From Streptomyces sp. Ru71 (GTDB lineage Bacteria; Actinomycetota; Actinomycetes; Streptomycetales; Streptomycetaceae), in NCBI RefSeq assembly GCF_002920535.1, contig NZ_PQSS01000048.1:1-57002 (forward strand): a stretch of 57,002 nucleotides of DNA, written 5' to 3'. Below the pieces are notes generated by a model, which had not been told where the DNA came from, searched no databases, and saw only the letters and a program-made list of their open reading frames with translations. Each line of letters opens with the position of its first letter. Position 1 is the first letter of the stretch. This document shows, piece after piece, positions 18,213 through 27,274 of the stretch. A program made the translations under genes and the position numbers.

Positions 18213-19981
18213 GCGAACTCCCAGGGGGCGCGGGGGCGGGCGTACCCGGTGGCCGGGTCCGGCGGTGCGACGGCCGCGTGGAAGGCTGCGTCGCGGGTGA
18301 GGTCTCTCAGATCGGTCAGGACGGGTGTCGCCGTCAGCCCCGCGTCGGCCAGCCGTGCCAGCCACTCCTCGGTCGTACGGCGGGCGAAGCGGGCCACCGC
18401 GTCCTGCGGGTAGGCGGGGTCCGCGCCGTCCAGCAGCCGGTACACCGCCTCGGGGTGCCGCCGGGCGTCGGGGCCGAGGCAGAGGTGGCCGTCGGCCGTG
18501 CGCAGCGGCCGGTCCAGCGGTGGCCGGCGGACGCGGTGCGCGGGCCGGGGGACCAGGACGCCCGCCGAGAGCAGGCTGGAGTGGACCCGGGCGCCCCGCC
18601 GGGTCGCCGCACGGAACGCCAGCCCCGCCAGCGCGCCCTGGGCGCACACCAGCCCGCCGAGCACGTCGGTGAGGGTCAGCAGGGAGGGCGCCGGGGGTTC
18701 GTCGGCGGGCCGTACGGCGGCCGCGAGTCCGCTGTGCACCTGGGCGAGGTAGTCGGTGCCCACGGGCGGCCGGTCACCGAAGGCGTCGCCGAAGCCGGAC
18801 GCGGAGGCGTACACCAGGCCCGGGTGGGCGGACAGCAGGTCGGAGGCGTCCAGGCCGTGGCGGGCGGCCTTCCCGGGGGCCCAGTTGTGCAGGAACACGT
18901 CCGCGCCTGCGGCCAGGGAACGGACCGTGTCGCGGCCCTGCGGGGTGGTGAGGTCCGCCTCGACCACCGGTTTGCCCGCGTTCAGCGCCAGGAAGCGGGC
19001 CGAGCAGTCCCCCGCCAGCGGCGGGAGCCAGCGCATCGGGTCGCCGCCGGGCGGTTCGATCCGGACGACGTCGGCGCCCAGCATCCGCAGGACGTGCCCG
19101 GCGAGCGGCCCCTGCACCCGGCGGGTGGACTCCACCACGCGCAGCCCGCTCAGCGGCAGGACGGCACCGTCCGCCGTGGCCGGCCGCGGGGAGGGGACGC
19201 CGTGCGCCTCCCGCGGTCCCGGGGTCAGCTCCCAGGGCGCGGGGCACGCGGCGGGTGCCGGGTCGGCACGGACGACGAGGAGGCTCACGCCGGTGTCGTC
19301 GGCGGCGGCGCGCAGCTCCGCCAGCGTGCACCGGCGCGCGGCCTGCCGCAGCGCACCGGGCAACGGGCAGACGGCGGTGGCGAACCGCTGCTGGAAGGGC
19401 AGCCAGCCGCGGCCGGCGAGCCCGGCCGGGACACCGAGCCGGACCCAGAACTCCCGCCAGGCGAGCGGGTCCAGGGTCTCGATCTCCGCCCGGACGCCGT
19501 CGGAGGTGACCAGGGTCGCGAGGCCCTCCGCGTCCGCCGCACCGGACGGCGGCGGCGACGAGGGCAGTTCCGGGTCGGGTGATGCGGCCGTCGCGGCAGC
19601 GAGGTACTGGCCGACCGCGAGCAGCGCCCCCTGCGCCACCGACGTCCGCACCTCGCGCAGGTCCAGGCCGCGGGCCCGTCCGACGCGCACGGCGGTGACG
19701 CCCAGCGCGCCGAGCACGCCCGCCACCACCGAGGCGTAGTCGACGGCCAGCGGGGCGGGCCCGCCCGTGGCCCGCCCGTGGACGTGCAGAAGACCGCAGG
19801 CGGCCTGCACGGCACGCTCGTCCGGCAGGTCCCTCGCGACCGGGCCCGCCCAGCCGATGAGCAGCCGTACCGGGTCCGCGTCCGCCCCCTGGGGCAGGGC
19901 CCGCGCGCTGTGCCGCAGCAGACGCTCCGCGACATCGAGGGAGACCGCCGGCCGGGTCCCGACCCCGAGCCGCGGCGTCAC
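18209..19981 (-). CDS. Class III (CaiB/BaiF) CoA transferase with extra N-terminal half
   Basis: 590 aa, about 200 more than a usual family III CoA transferase. Residues ~245-590 form a recognisable CaiB domain (LSGLRVVESTRRVQGPLAG, RIEPPGGDPMRW, FLALNAGKP, and the catalytic-Asp region PPVGTDYLAQ). Residues ~1-235 contain a segment reading AACGLLHVHG...DYASVVAGVLGALG that parallels the family's VLGGL...ALAGL region, suggesting a degenerate duplicate of the same fold lacking the catalytic part. GTG start and stop overlap neighbours by 4 bases. It would move CoA between acids made or used by the adjacent ligases. Confidence 0.82.
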   Translation of the reverse strand: MTPRLGVGTRPAVSLDVAERLLRHSARALPQGADADPVRLLIGWAGPVARDLPDERAVQAACGLLHVHGRATGGPAPLAVDYASVVAGVLGALGVTAVRVGRARGLDLREVRTSVAQGALLAVGQYLAAATAASPDPELPSSPPPSGAADAEGLATLVTSDGVRAEIETLDPLAWREFWVRLGVPAGLAGRGWLPFQQRFATAVCPLPGALRQAARRCTLAELRAAADDTGVSLLVVRADPAPAACPAPWELTPGPREAHGVPSPRPATADGAVLPLSGLRVVESTRRVQGPLAGHVLRMLGADVVRIEPPGGDPMRWLPPLAGDCSARFLALNAGKPVVEADLTTPQGRDTVRSLAAGADVFLHNWAPGKAARHGLDASDLLSAHPGLVYASASGFGDAFGDRPPVGTDYLAQVHSGLAAAVRPADEPPAPSLLTLTDVLGGLVCAQGALAGLAFRAATRRGARVHSSLLSAGVLVPRPAHRVRRPPLDRPLRTADGHLCLGPDARRHPEAVYRLLDGADPAYPQDAVARFARRTTEEWLARLADAGLTATPVLTDLRDLTRDAAFHAAVAPPDPATGYARPRAPWEFA

Positions 19982-20799
19982 GGCCGGCCCTCCGCGGGCC
20001 GGCGGCCCTGCACGGAGTAGAACACGCTGGAGGCGGCACGGAAGGACGGGTCCCGCATCAACTGCCCCACCCGGTCCAGCTCGTCGGCGGTCATGCCCTG
20101 TTCCTCCAGCCGTTCACGCAGGTTGCGGGTGTGGTTGAGCTGGAGCCCCAGGCCGGGGTCCCGCGCGTGCCGTACACCGATGTGGAGCTGGACGTCGACG
20201 CCGGTCAGCCCGGCCGCCCGCATGGCGGCCGGTGCTTTGCGCCCCCAGTGCGGGTCGCCGCCCGCGGCCCGCAGGGCGGCCGTCTTGGCCCGCAGGAACC
20301 TGACGTAGAGGGCCTCGGCCTCCGGGTCCGGGGTCAGCAGCGGCGGTTCGTAGGTGGCGTCGATCTCGTCGATCTGCAGGACGCCACCGGGTCTGAGGGC
20401 GCGCACCAGCTTGCCCAGGACGGCGTCGCGGGAGGGCACGTGCTGCAGGACCAGGCGGGCCACCACCAGGTCGTAGGCCGCCTCCGGGAGCGGATCGCGG
20501 GCCACGTCGAGGGCGGCCACCTCCAGGCCCGGGCCGGGAGCCAGGTCCCGTGGGTCGCGGTCGGTGGCGAGCACGGACCCGCCCGGTGCCACCCGGCCGG
20601 CCAGCCAGCGCGCGATGCTGCCACCGCCCGCACCGACCTCCAGGCAGTGCCAGCCGGGACCGACGCCGGTGGCGGCCAGCCGGGGCAGGGTCACCGGGTC
20701 GTACGCGGCGGCCAGACAGCGGTGCTGGTCGCGGCTGTGCGCGGTGCCGTTGCCGAAGACCGCGCGGGTGCCCTCCCGGGCAGGGGACGGCTGGGACAC
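19978..20799 (-). CDS. Class I SAM-dependent methyltransferase
   Basis: 273-aa protein with a Rossmann-type SAM-binding fold: motif I CLEVGAGGGSIARWLA, an acidic residue after strand 2 (LATDRDP), motif II-like LPEAAYDLVVARLVLQHV and motif III LVRALRPGGVLQIDE. The GTG start follows AGGAG 7 bases upstream. It is coupled to the CoA transferase by a GTGA overlap. The acceptor is unknown; an O-, N- or C-methylation within the cluster pathway is likely. Confidence 0.85.
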   Translation of the reverse strand: MSQPSPAREGTRAVFGNGTAHSRDQHRCLAAAYDPVTLPRLAATGVGPGWHCLEVGAGGGSIARWLAGRVAPGGSVLATDRDPRDLAPGPGLEVAALDVARDPLPEAAYDLVVARLVLQHVPSRDAVLGKLVRALRPGGVLQIDEIDATYEPPLLTPDPEAEALYVRFLRAKTAALRAAGGDPHWGRKAPAAMRAAGLTGVDVQLHIGVRHARDPGLGLQLNHTRNLRERLEEQGMTADELDRVGQLMRDPSFRAASSVFYSVQGRRPAEGRP

Positions 20800-20836
20800 G
20801 GTGGGACTCCTCTCGTCGCCGTGGTGTGAGGGCCGG

Positions 20837-22420
20837 TCAGGTCCAGCGGCCGGTGCCGGTGAGCGAGGCGCCGGTCAGCCGCTCGGCCAGGGCGACGCGG
20901 CGGACCTTGCCGGTGCCGGTGCGCGGGACCGCGTCCCAGGTGAGGACCGCCGGCCGGGCCAGCGCCGGCAGACCCTGGGCGGCCCGGTCCCAGGCCCGTT
21001 CGTCCAGCCGGCCGTCGGCGGTGACCACGACCGGGAGCGGAGCGCCGTCCCGGCCGGCCACGATCACGCACTCCAGCGCCTGCGGCAGCCGCTGTTCCAG
21101 CAGGTCCTCGGTATGCAGACGGCTCAGGCCGGGCAGGCGGTCGACCGCGCGGTCCAGGACGCTGACGCTGCCGTCGCGGTGGTGCACCCCCATGTCACCC
21201 GTGGACCACCAGTCGCCGACGCGCTTGGCGTCCCAGCGCTCCTGCTCGCCGACATAGCCGAGGGCGAGGGCCGCGGTGCGGACCAGCAGCAGGCCCGGGC
21301 GGCCGCGCGGCACCGGGCGGAGCGTGTCCGGGTCCACCACGCGCAGCCGGGTCCGGCCCGGCACCGGACGGCCCAGCCGGCGGTTGGTGGACGCCGCGTC
21401 CGGGGCGAGCGCGGAGCGCCGGGTGTGGAAGCGGAACGTCAGGGGTCCCGTCTCGGTCTGGCCCCAGCCCTGCATCCACAGCGGGTGGGCACGGTGGCTG
21501 GCGGTCAGGTAGGCCCGCAGCGCGGGCGGGTGTACCGCGTCGTAGGTGCTGATGTACAGGCGCACGCGCCGGAAGGGGTTGTCCAGCCGCTCGGTGAGCG
21601 GGCGCAGCCGGGTGTAGGTGGCGGGCAGCGCCTCGACGACGGTGGGCGGGTGCGCCCGCAGCAACGGGTCGGCGGCGAACGGCTCGTCGCCGGTGAGGAT
21701 CGTGATCGCGGCGGGCGCGAGCGCCGTCACCACCGCCGTCCAGCAGAAGGTGCGGCCGTGGCCGTACGCGCTGGCGTTGCACAGCACGTCGTCCCGGCGG
21801 ATGCCGATGCCCGGGTAGCGCACCGCCTCGAAGCGGGCCAGCTCGTGCACCAGGGTCCGCGTGGAGTGGACCACCAGTTTGGGCACGCCGGTCGTCCCGG
21901 AGGTGTGGTGCACGACCAGCGGCTCGTCCTCGTGGCGCCGTACCGGGTCGGCGGGGCGGGAGGCGTCCAGCGCGGCGAGGTGGGCCGCGCCGGGCACGGG
22001 GGAGTCGACGGTGACGCAGAGCGGCGCGGGGAGGCCGGTCCCCTCGGTTCGGCAGCGGGCGAGCACCGCCGAGGTGGTGACCATCGCGGCCGGCCGCAGC
22101 CGCTGCAGCAGGGTGAGGAGGTCCGCGGTGTCCAGCCGGGCGGACAGCTGGGCGGGTACGGCGCCGACCCGGACCGCGGCGCAGGCGAGCAGGTCGTAGT
22201 CCCAGTGGTTGTCCTTCACGACGGCCACGCGGTGCCCCGGCCGCACGCCCGCGTCGGTGAGCCGGGCGGCGGTGGCGCGGACCAGGGCGGCCAGCTCCGC
22301 GACGGTCCACCGGGTGCCGGCCCGCGGGGCGATGTCGAAGGGACGGTCCAGGCGGACCACGGTACGGGTGCCGGCCGCCACCGCGTCGTCGAACAGGGTG
22401 CCCATGTCATGCGGTCGCAC
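20837..22420 (-). CDS. Acyl-CoA synthetase / AMP-dependent ligase 2
   Basis: 527-aa ANL enzyme, divergent from ligase 1. It has a canonical core HHTSGTTGVPKLVVHS, a mid motif QGWGQTETGPL, TGDMGVHHRDGSVSVLDR, and a C-terminal lysine in TGTGKVRRVALA. GTG at 22420 is preferred because GAGGAG lies just upstream; ATG at 22405 would lack a site. The gene then overlaps the flavoprotein gene by 14 bases. Two distinct ligases plus a CoA transferase in one operon imply at least two activated acids or a re-thioesterification step. Confidence 0.84.
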   Translation of the reverse strand: MRPHDMGTLFDDAVAAGTRTVVRLDRPFDIAPRAGTRWTVAELAALVRATAARLTDAGVRPGHRVAVVKDNHWDYDLLACAAVRVGAVPAQLSARLDTADLLTLLQRLRPAAMVTTSAVLARCRTEGTGLPAPLCVTVDSPVPGAAHLAALDASRPADPVRRHEDEPLVVHHTSGTTGVPKLVVHSTRTLVHELARFEAVRYPGIGIRRDDVLCNASAYGHGRTFCWTAVVTALAPAAITILTGDEPFAADPLLRAHPPTVVEALPATYTRLRPLTERLDNPFRRVRLYISTYDAVHPPALRAYLTASHRAHPLWMQGWGQTETGPLTFRFHTRRSALAPDAASTNRRLGRPVPGRTRLRVVDPDTLRPVPRGRPGLLLVRTAALALGYVGEQERWDAKRVGDWWSTGDMGVHHRDGSVSVLDRAVDRLPGLSRLHTEDLLEQRLPQALECVIVAGRDGAPLPVVVTADGRLDERAWDRAAQGLPALARPAVLTWDAVPRTGTGKVRRVALAERLTGASLTGTGRWT

Positions 22421-23861
22421 GGATCTCCTCGGATCGTTCCCCGGGGCGGTCGTCGGCTCGGTCCTCGGACCGTTTCCAGGGTCGGTCGTCGGCTCGGTCC
22501 TCGGCTGGTTCCTCGGTTCGGTCGGGGCCGGAAGGCCGGTGCCGTCCCAGCCTGCTCAGGACACGGGACGCGGCCAGCGCACCCGCCCGGACGGCACCCT
22601 CGGACGCGGGCCGCAGCATCAGCCAGTCGCCGGCGTACTCCACCGCGCGCACCGGGCGGGCGACGAAGCCGGGACGTTCCCGCAGCGCCTGCGGGGTGGC
22701 CTCCGGCAGACCGTGGCGGAAGGCGTGCACGAGGTGGTGCCGGCGGGCGCCGCCGATGCCCGGCACATACCGTTCGGCCGCGCGGACGAGCACGTCGGCG
22801 GCCTCTTCCGGGGCGGCGTCCAGCAGTTCACGGACCCGGCGCGGACTCGCCACGAGGGTGACCAGCCCGCGCCCGGCGGGGGCCCGGCCGGGATCCTTGG
22901 CGTGGTCGACGACCACGCCGGACAGCGCGTCCTCCTCGACGGCCGGGGTGAGCAGGATGTGCACCGGCCGCCGGGCGGGCGGGGCCAGCGGACGGTCCAG
23001 CAGGCAGCTGACCTTCATCATCGGGGTGAAGGCGCAGGCCGTCAGGAACGGCCGCTCCTCGGCGGGGGCGTCCGGGCGCAGCGCCAGCGCGACGGGGGCC
23101 GGGACGGCCAGCACGGCGGCCCGTGCCCGGACCTCACCGTCGTCGAACCGGAGGACGGCGTGTCCGCCCGCGTCGGTGACCTCCCGCACGGGCCGGCCGG
23201 TCACCACGTCGGTGCCGGCGGCCAGCCGGCGGGCCAGGAAGTCCATGCCGTCCCGGTAGGTGCGCCAGCCGGACGGGGAGCCGGTCTCCAGCAGCAGGCT
23301 CACCAGAGGGGCGGCGGCGGAGCGGGCGGTGTCCCAGCCGAAGAAGCAGCCCGCGACCGCCTGTAAGAGGTAGTCGTGCAGGTCGGGGTGGTAGCGGGCG
23401 GCCGTCTCCCGCAGGGTGGCGGCACCCAGCGGGCTGCCCTCGGGGCGGTCGCCGTCGAACCGGGCGCGGCGCCGGCCGGTCCACGCCGTGAACGCGGCCA
23501 GGTCGCGCCGGGCGCGGGCGGACAGACCGGCGCCGGTGAGCACGGCCGTAGGCTCTCCGACGCCGGGGTGGGCCCGCCCGCCGCGCCAGACGGCCACCCC
23601 GCCGCCCACCCGGGGGACGTCCGCCGGGGTCGCGCCCACGCGGCGCAGCAGTTCCCAGGTGGCGCGGTAGCCGCGCGGCTCCACCTGCTCCGCCCCGGTG
23701 TCCACCGTCCAGCCCTCGTGGCGGACGCTGCGCATCCGCCCGCCCACCTGCGGCAGCTGCTCGTAGACGCGGACGCTGAGCCCGGCGCGGCGCAGTTCGT
23801 GGGCGGCGGTCAGGCCGGCCATGCCCGCGCCGACGACGGCGACGTCGACCTCGGGCGTCAT
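22407..23861 (-). CDS. FAD-dependent amine oxidase/protoporphyrinogen oxidase-like protein
   Basis: 484-aa flavoprotein of the NAD(P)-binding-8/amino-oxidase group. It has an N-terminal dinucleotide motif AVVGAGMAGLTAAHELRRAG, then VYEQLPQVGGRMRS, and a C-terminal FAD segment YAGDWLMLRPASEGAVRAG. The last ~45 residues are a charged tail with two copies of a 12-residue repeat (EDRADDRPWKRS, EDRADDRPGERS). Codon 166 is TTA. The ATG overlaps the UbiA stop. It could oxidise an amine, alcohol or ring intermediate, or desaturate a prenyl chain. Confidence 0.82.
   Translation of the reverse strand: MTPEVDVAVVGAGMAGLTAAHELRRAGLSVRVYEQLPQVGGRMRSVRHEGWTVDTGAEQVEPRGYRATWELLRRVGATPADVPRVGGGVAVWRGGRAHPGVGEPTAVLTGAGLSARARRDLAAFTAWTGRRRARFDGDRPEGSPLGAATLRETAARYHPDLHDYLLQAVAGCFFGWDTARSAAAPLVSLLLETGSPSGWRTYRDGMDFLARRLAAGTDVVTGRPVREVTDAGGHAVLRFDDGEVRARAAVLAVPAPVALALRPDAPAEERPFLTACAFTPMMKVSCLLDRPLAPPARRPVHILLTPAVEEDALSGVVVDHAKDPGRAPAGRGLVTLVASPRRVRELLDAAPEEAADVLVRAAERYVPGIGGARRHHLVHAFRHGLPEATPQALRERPGFVARPVRAVEYAGDWLMLRPASEGAVRAGALAASRVLSRLGRHRPSGPDRTEEPAEDRADDRPWKRSEDRADDRPGERSEEIRATA
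22448..22519 (-). repeat. 36-bp tandem repeat inside the flavoprotein gene 3' end
   Basis: A 21-base core starting GGTCGTCGGCTCGG recurs at 22448 and 22484, exactly 36 bases (12 codons) apart, so the reading frame is kept. It encodes the duplicated acidic/basic tail of the flavoprotein, and a decayed third copy may follow toward 22530. Replication slippage is the likely origin. Confidence 0.6.
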
Positions 23862-24832
23862 CCGGCGGCCCCCGTCCCGGCCAGGACTCCGGCGACGGCC
23901 ATCAGCACCACGCCCAGCCGGTGCACCGCGAAACCGATCCGACGGGCCGTCATGATGTCCCCGCGCACGAAACCCGTCACATACTGGCGGGCCCGCAGCG
24001 CCGTCGCCGGCAGCATCAGCAGCACGAACCACCACGGGGCCACCCCGGCGGCCGAGGCGACCGCGCCGACGAGGAACTCGGTGAGCGACAGGGCCCCGAT
24101 GAAGACGGCGTTGCCCCGCTCGGACACCAGAGCGGCCACCGTGGGACGGCCCACCGACCGGTCACCGGCGACGTCGTTGGTGTTGGAGTACACGCCGAAC
24201 ATCAGCGGCCCGAACCCGAACAGCACCGCCTGCACCATCAGGAACCCGGACCAGCCGCCCGCCACCAGGCCGTACGGCACGACCACGAGCACCGCGCCGA
24301 GCGCGACGAGGAACACCTCCTGGAAGCCGTGGTAACTGATCTTCAGGCCGTAGGAGTACTGCAACGACACGGCGAACAGCGCGCCCGCCGCCACCAGCGC
24401 CCACAGCGGGCGGTGCGGTGCCAGCGCGGCCGCGCCCGCCCACAGCGCCGCGCCCGCCGCCGCACAGGCCCAGGCGAAGCGCAGCGCCTGCGGCACCGTC
24501 AGCGTCCCGGCGACCAGGGGCTTGCGGGCCTTGCTGCGCAGCGGGTTGTCGGGGCCGTAGTTGGCGAGGTCGCTGCCGTCCCGGAAGCCGGTGACGTCGT
24601 CCAGGGCGACCATCGCCATCAGGACCGCGATCTCACCGGCCAGGAACACCGCCAGCACCAGGCCCTGCCGGGCGCCGAAGGAACCGGCCGGGAACAGGGC
24701 GGCGGCCAGGGCGAGGAAGATTCCGAGGTAGTAGTCGTACACGTCCAACTTGCCGAGCCGCGCGTAGACGCGCAGCCTGCTCTCGCCGTGCGCGGCGGGC
24801 AGGGGACGGCCGGCGGCGATGCTTTCCGTCAT
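23858..24832 (-). CDS. UbiA-family prenyltransferase
   Basis: 324-aa integral membrane protein with about 8-9 hydrophobic helices. The two Asp-rich motifs that bind Mg-prenyl diphosphate are visible: a variant first motif around VALDDVTGFRDGSD and a standard second motif NTNDVAGDRSVGRPT. UbiA enzymes attach prenyl chains to aromatic rings, quinones or other acceptors, or act as membrane terpene cyclases. AGGAGG is 6 bases upstream of the ATG. No prenyl diphosphate synthase is present in the cluster, so the donor would come from primary metabolism. Acceptor and product are unknown. Confidence 0.87.
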   Translation of the reverse strand: MTESIAAGRPLPAAHGESRLRVYARLGKLDVYDYYLGIFLALAAALFPAGSFGARQGLVLAVFLAGEIAVLMAMVALDDVTGFRDGSDLANYGPDNPLRSKARKPLVAGTLTVPQALRFAWACAAAGAALWAGAAALAPHRPLWALVAAGALFAVSLQYSYGLKISYHGFQEVFLVALGAVLVVVPYGLVAGGWSGFLMVQAVLFGFGPLMFGVYSNTNDVAGDRSVGRPTVAALVSERGNAVFIGALSLTEFLVGAVASAAGVAPWWFVLLMLPATALRARQYVTGFVRGDIMTARRIGFAVHRLGVVLMAVAGVLAGTGAAG

Positions 24833-24899
24833 GGATGACCTCCTGCGTTGGTGTGCGTCGGACGGGAGAGCCCCTCGCCGCCCGGGCGGTGCCGTGTGG

Positions 24900-26042
24900 T
24901 CAGGAGCGGCCGGTGGCGAAGGCGCACACGAGGTCGGCGACGTGTTCGACCTGCGCGTCGCTGAGCATGTGGTGCACCGGGAGCGCGAGGTGACGGCGGG
25001 CGGCCTCCTCCGCCCGCGGCCAGCGGGCACCGGGCGGCGCATAGGGGGCGAAGGCGCGGTGCGCGGGCAGCGGGCGCGGGTAGTAGACGTGCGTGGCCAC
25101 CCCGTGCTCGGCCAGGTGGGCGCCGAGCGCCTCCCGCTCCTGCGCGAGCACCGTGTACACGTAGTAGCACCGGCCGTCCGGGCCGGGCGGCGGGGGTACG
25201 ACGCCGAGGCCGGCCAGCGGTGTGAAGCGCTCGGTGTAGTAGGCGGCGATCTCGGCCCGCCGCGCCAGCCGGGCCGGGAAACCGGCGTAGCGGTGTGTCT
25301 GGAAGGCGGCCTGGATCTCGTCGAAGCGGCTGTTGAGCCCGATGGCGTGGTGGACGAAGCGCTGCCCGGCGAGCTGCCCGTGGTTGCGCAGCATCCGTAC
25401 CCTCGCGCCCAGTTCCGCGTCGCGGGTGACCACCACCCCGCCCTCGCCGGGCATGCCGCAGGTCTTGACCTGGACGAAGGAGTAGACGCCTGCCTCGCCC
25501 CACAGTCCGGCGGGAACGCCGCGCAGGACGCCTCCCTGGGCGACCGCCGAGTCCTCCACCAGACGCAGTCCGTGCCGGCCGGCCAGCTCCACGAACCGCG
25601 GCATGTCGGCCATCACCGAGAACATGTGGGCCGGCATCACCGCCCTGGTCCGCCCGGTGACGAGCCGCTCGGCCTGGTCCGGGTCCATGGTCATGCTGTC
25701 CGGCAGGATGTCGGCGAACACCGGGGTGGCGCCCGTGCCGGCCACCGAGGCGGCCAGGGGCGCGCACCCGAAGGCGGGCACGATCACCTCGTCGCCCGGG
25801 CCGATGTCCAGGGCCCGCAGCACCAGGGCGAGGGCCGAGGTGCCGCTGGAACACGCCACCACGTCACGGGCCTTGAGGTCCTCGCGCAGCAGGGCTTCGA
25901 AGGCCTCGGTACGCCGGCCCAGGATGAAACGCTGCTCGGGGTCCAGGCCCACCTCGCGGACGACGTCCACGAGCGCGGTGCGGTCGGCCTCGAACAGGGC
26001 GGGCGGGAAGAACGGGACGCCGGCGGGGGGCGACAGGGTCAT
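24900..26042 (-). CDS. DegT/DnrJ/EryC1/StrS aminotransferase 1
   Basis: 380-aa fold-type I PLP enzyme of the sugar aminotransferase family, which usually converts keto-sugars, keto-cyclitols or related ketones into amines. Visible elements are ACSSGTSALALVLRAL, EVIVPAFGC, the aspartate region RLVEDSAVAQGG, and PLP Lys193 in VQVKTCGMPGEGG. The Thr-Cys after the lysine is less usual than in most family members. It overlaps aminotransferase 2 by ATGA and precedes UbiA by 67 bases. The two aminotransferases are clearly different from each other. Confidence 0.88.
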   Translation of the reverse strand: MTLSPPAGVPFFPPALFEADRTALVDVVREVGLDPEQRFILGRRTEAFEALLREDLKARDVVACSSGTSALALVLRALDIGPGDEVIVPAFGCAPLAASVAGTGATPVFADILPDSMTMDPDQAERLVTGRTRAVMPAHMFSVMADMPRFVELAGRHGLRLVEDSAVAQGGVLRGVPAGLWGEAGVYSFVQVKTCGMPGEGGVVVTRDAELGARVRMLRNHGQLAGQRFVHHAIGLNSRFDEIQAAFQTHRYAGFPARLARRAEIAAYYTERFTPLAGLGVVPPPPGPDGRCYYVYTVLAQEREALGAHLAEHGVATHVYYPRPLPAHRAFAPYAPPGARWPRAEEAARRHLALPVHHMLSDAQVEHVADLVCAFATGRS

Positions 26043-27274
26043 GCGGCCGCCCTCCGTCCGGCGAGGAAGGAACGGACGGTGTCGCACACCCGGTCCAGGT
26101 CGCCGGGGGCGAGGTCCGGGTGGAACGGCAGGGCCACGGCGTGCCGGGCCGCGGCCTCGGCGTGCGGGAAGTCGCCCGGGCGATGGCCCAGGTGGGCGAA
26201 GACGGGCTGGTGGGGCAGCGGCACCGGGTAGTAGACCTCGGTGCCGATGCCGTGCCGGTCGAGATGGGCGACGAGGGCGTCCCGGTCCTCGGTCTCGATC
26301 AGGTAGACGTAGTACACGTCGCGGTCGCCCGGCCCCTCGGCGGTGGTCCGTGGCAGCCGGATGACGCCCGGCACGTCCTTGAGGCGGGCGGTGTAGGCGG
26401 CGGCCAGCTCCGCCCGGCGCGCGATCTGCCGCTCCAGGAGCGGGAGTTTGGCGAGCAGGACGGCCGCCTGGAGGTCGTCCATCTTGCTGTTCAGGCCCGG
26501 CCACGCACTCTCCGTCGCGATGGCCGGGAAGTCGTTCAGCGTGCGGCCCGTCCTGCCGTGGTGGCGCAGGGCCGCGACGGTGTCCGCCACGTCCGGGTCG
26601 TCGGTGAGCACGGCGCCGGCATCGCCGAGCGCCCCGAGCGTCTTGGAGGGGAAGAAGGACAGCACCCCGCCGGCGCCGTGCAGACCCGCGTGCACACCGC
26701 GGCGGCGCATGCCGATCGCCTCGGCGCTGTCCTCCACCACCGTCAGACCGTGCCGGCGCGCGACCGCCGTGATCGCCTGGAGGTCGGCCATCGTGTGGAA
26801 CAGGTGCACCGGCATCACGAACCGGCTCGTCCCGGTCACAGCCGCCGCCAGCGCGGCCGGGTCCATCGCGTACGTCAGCGGGTCGATGTCGACGAACTGC
26901 GGTCGTCCGCCCGCCAGTACGACGGCCGAGGCGGTCGCGAAGAACGAGTACGCGGGCACCAGGACGCCGTCCCCGGGACGCAGCCCGCAGGCCCGCAGCA
27001 GCAGGACGAGCGCGTCGGTCCCGCTGTTGACGCCGACCACGTGCCGCGCGCCGGTGTACCGCGCGAGCGCGGCCTCCAACTGCCCGACCTGCTTGCCGTG
27101 GGAGAACTTGCCGCTGTGGAAGACCTCATCGAGGCCCTTCTCGACGGCGGGCCACAGCTGTGCGAAGGTCGCGGCCTGAGAGAAGAAGGGAATCGGCCGC
27201 GACCCTCCTTCCGTGGCCGATAATCCACCCTTGGTCGTGGCCGAAAAATGCGTTTCAGAAGGCAATTCGTTCAC
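26039..27274 (-). CDS. DegT/DnrJ/EryC1/StrS aminotransferase 2
   Basis: About 411 aa, first gene of the minus operon. Motifs: GVNSGTDALVLLLRA, GVLVPAYSFFATASAV, LTVVEDSAEAIGMRRRG and PLP Lys211 in FFPSKTLGALGDAGAV, the classical family pattern. The start is uncertain. GTG at 27274 gives a normal length; an in-frame ATG at 27370 would add 32 residues, and neither has a strong ribosome site. A GGAGG followed by ATT lies near residue 25. The N-terminal segment is less GC-rich and includes a TTA codon (27221-27223), so bldA dependence holds for the GTG or ATG start. Confidence 0.85.
   Translation of the reverse strand: MNELPSETHFSATTKGGLSATEGGSRPIPFFSQAATFAQLWPAVEKGLDEVFHSGKFSHGKQVGQLEAALARYTGARHVVGVNSGTDALVLLLRACGLRPGDGVLVPAYSFFATASAVVLAGGRPQFVDIDPLTYAMDPAALAAAVTGTSRFVMPVHLFHTMADLQAITAVARRHGLTVVEDSAEAIGMRRRGVHAGLHGAGGVLSFFPSKTLGALGDAGAVLTDDPDVADTVAALRHHGRTGRTLNDFPAIATESAWPGLNSKMDDLQAAVLLAKLPLLERQIARRAELAAAYTARLKDVPGVIRLPRTTAEGPGDRDVYYVYLIETEDRDALVAHLDRHGIGTEVYYPVPLPHQPVFAHLGHRPGDFPHAEAAARHAVALPFHPDLAPGDLDRVCDTVRSFLAGRRAAA

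Noticed and set aside
16524..22420. NRPS or PKS loading modules
   Set aside because: The two adenylating enzymes are free-standing acyl ligases; no carrier-protein, condensation or ketosynthase sequence was seen.
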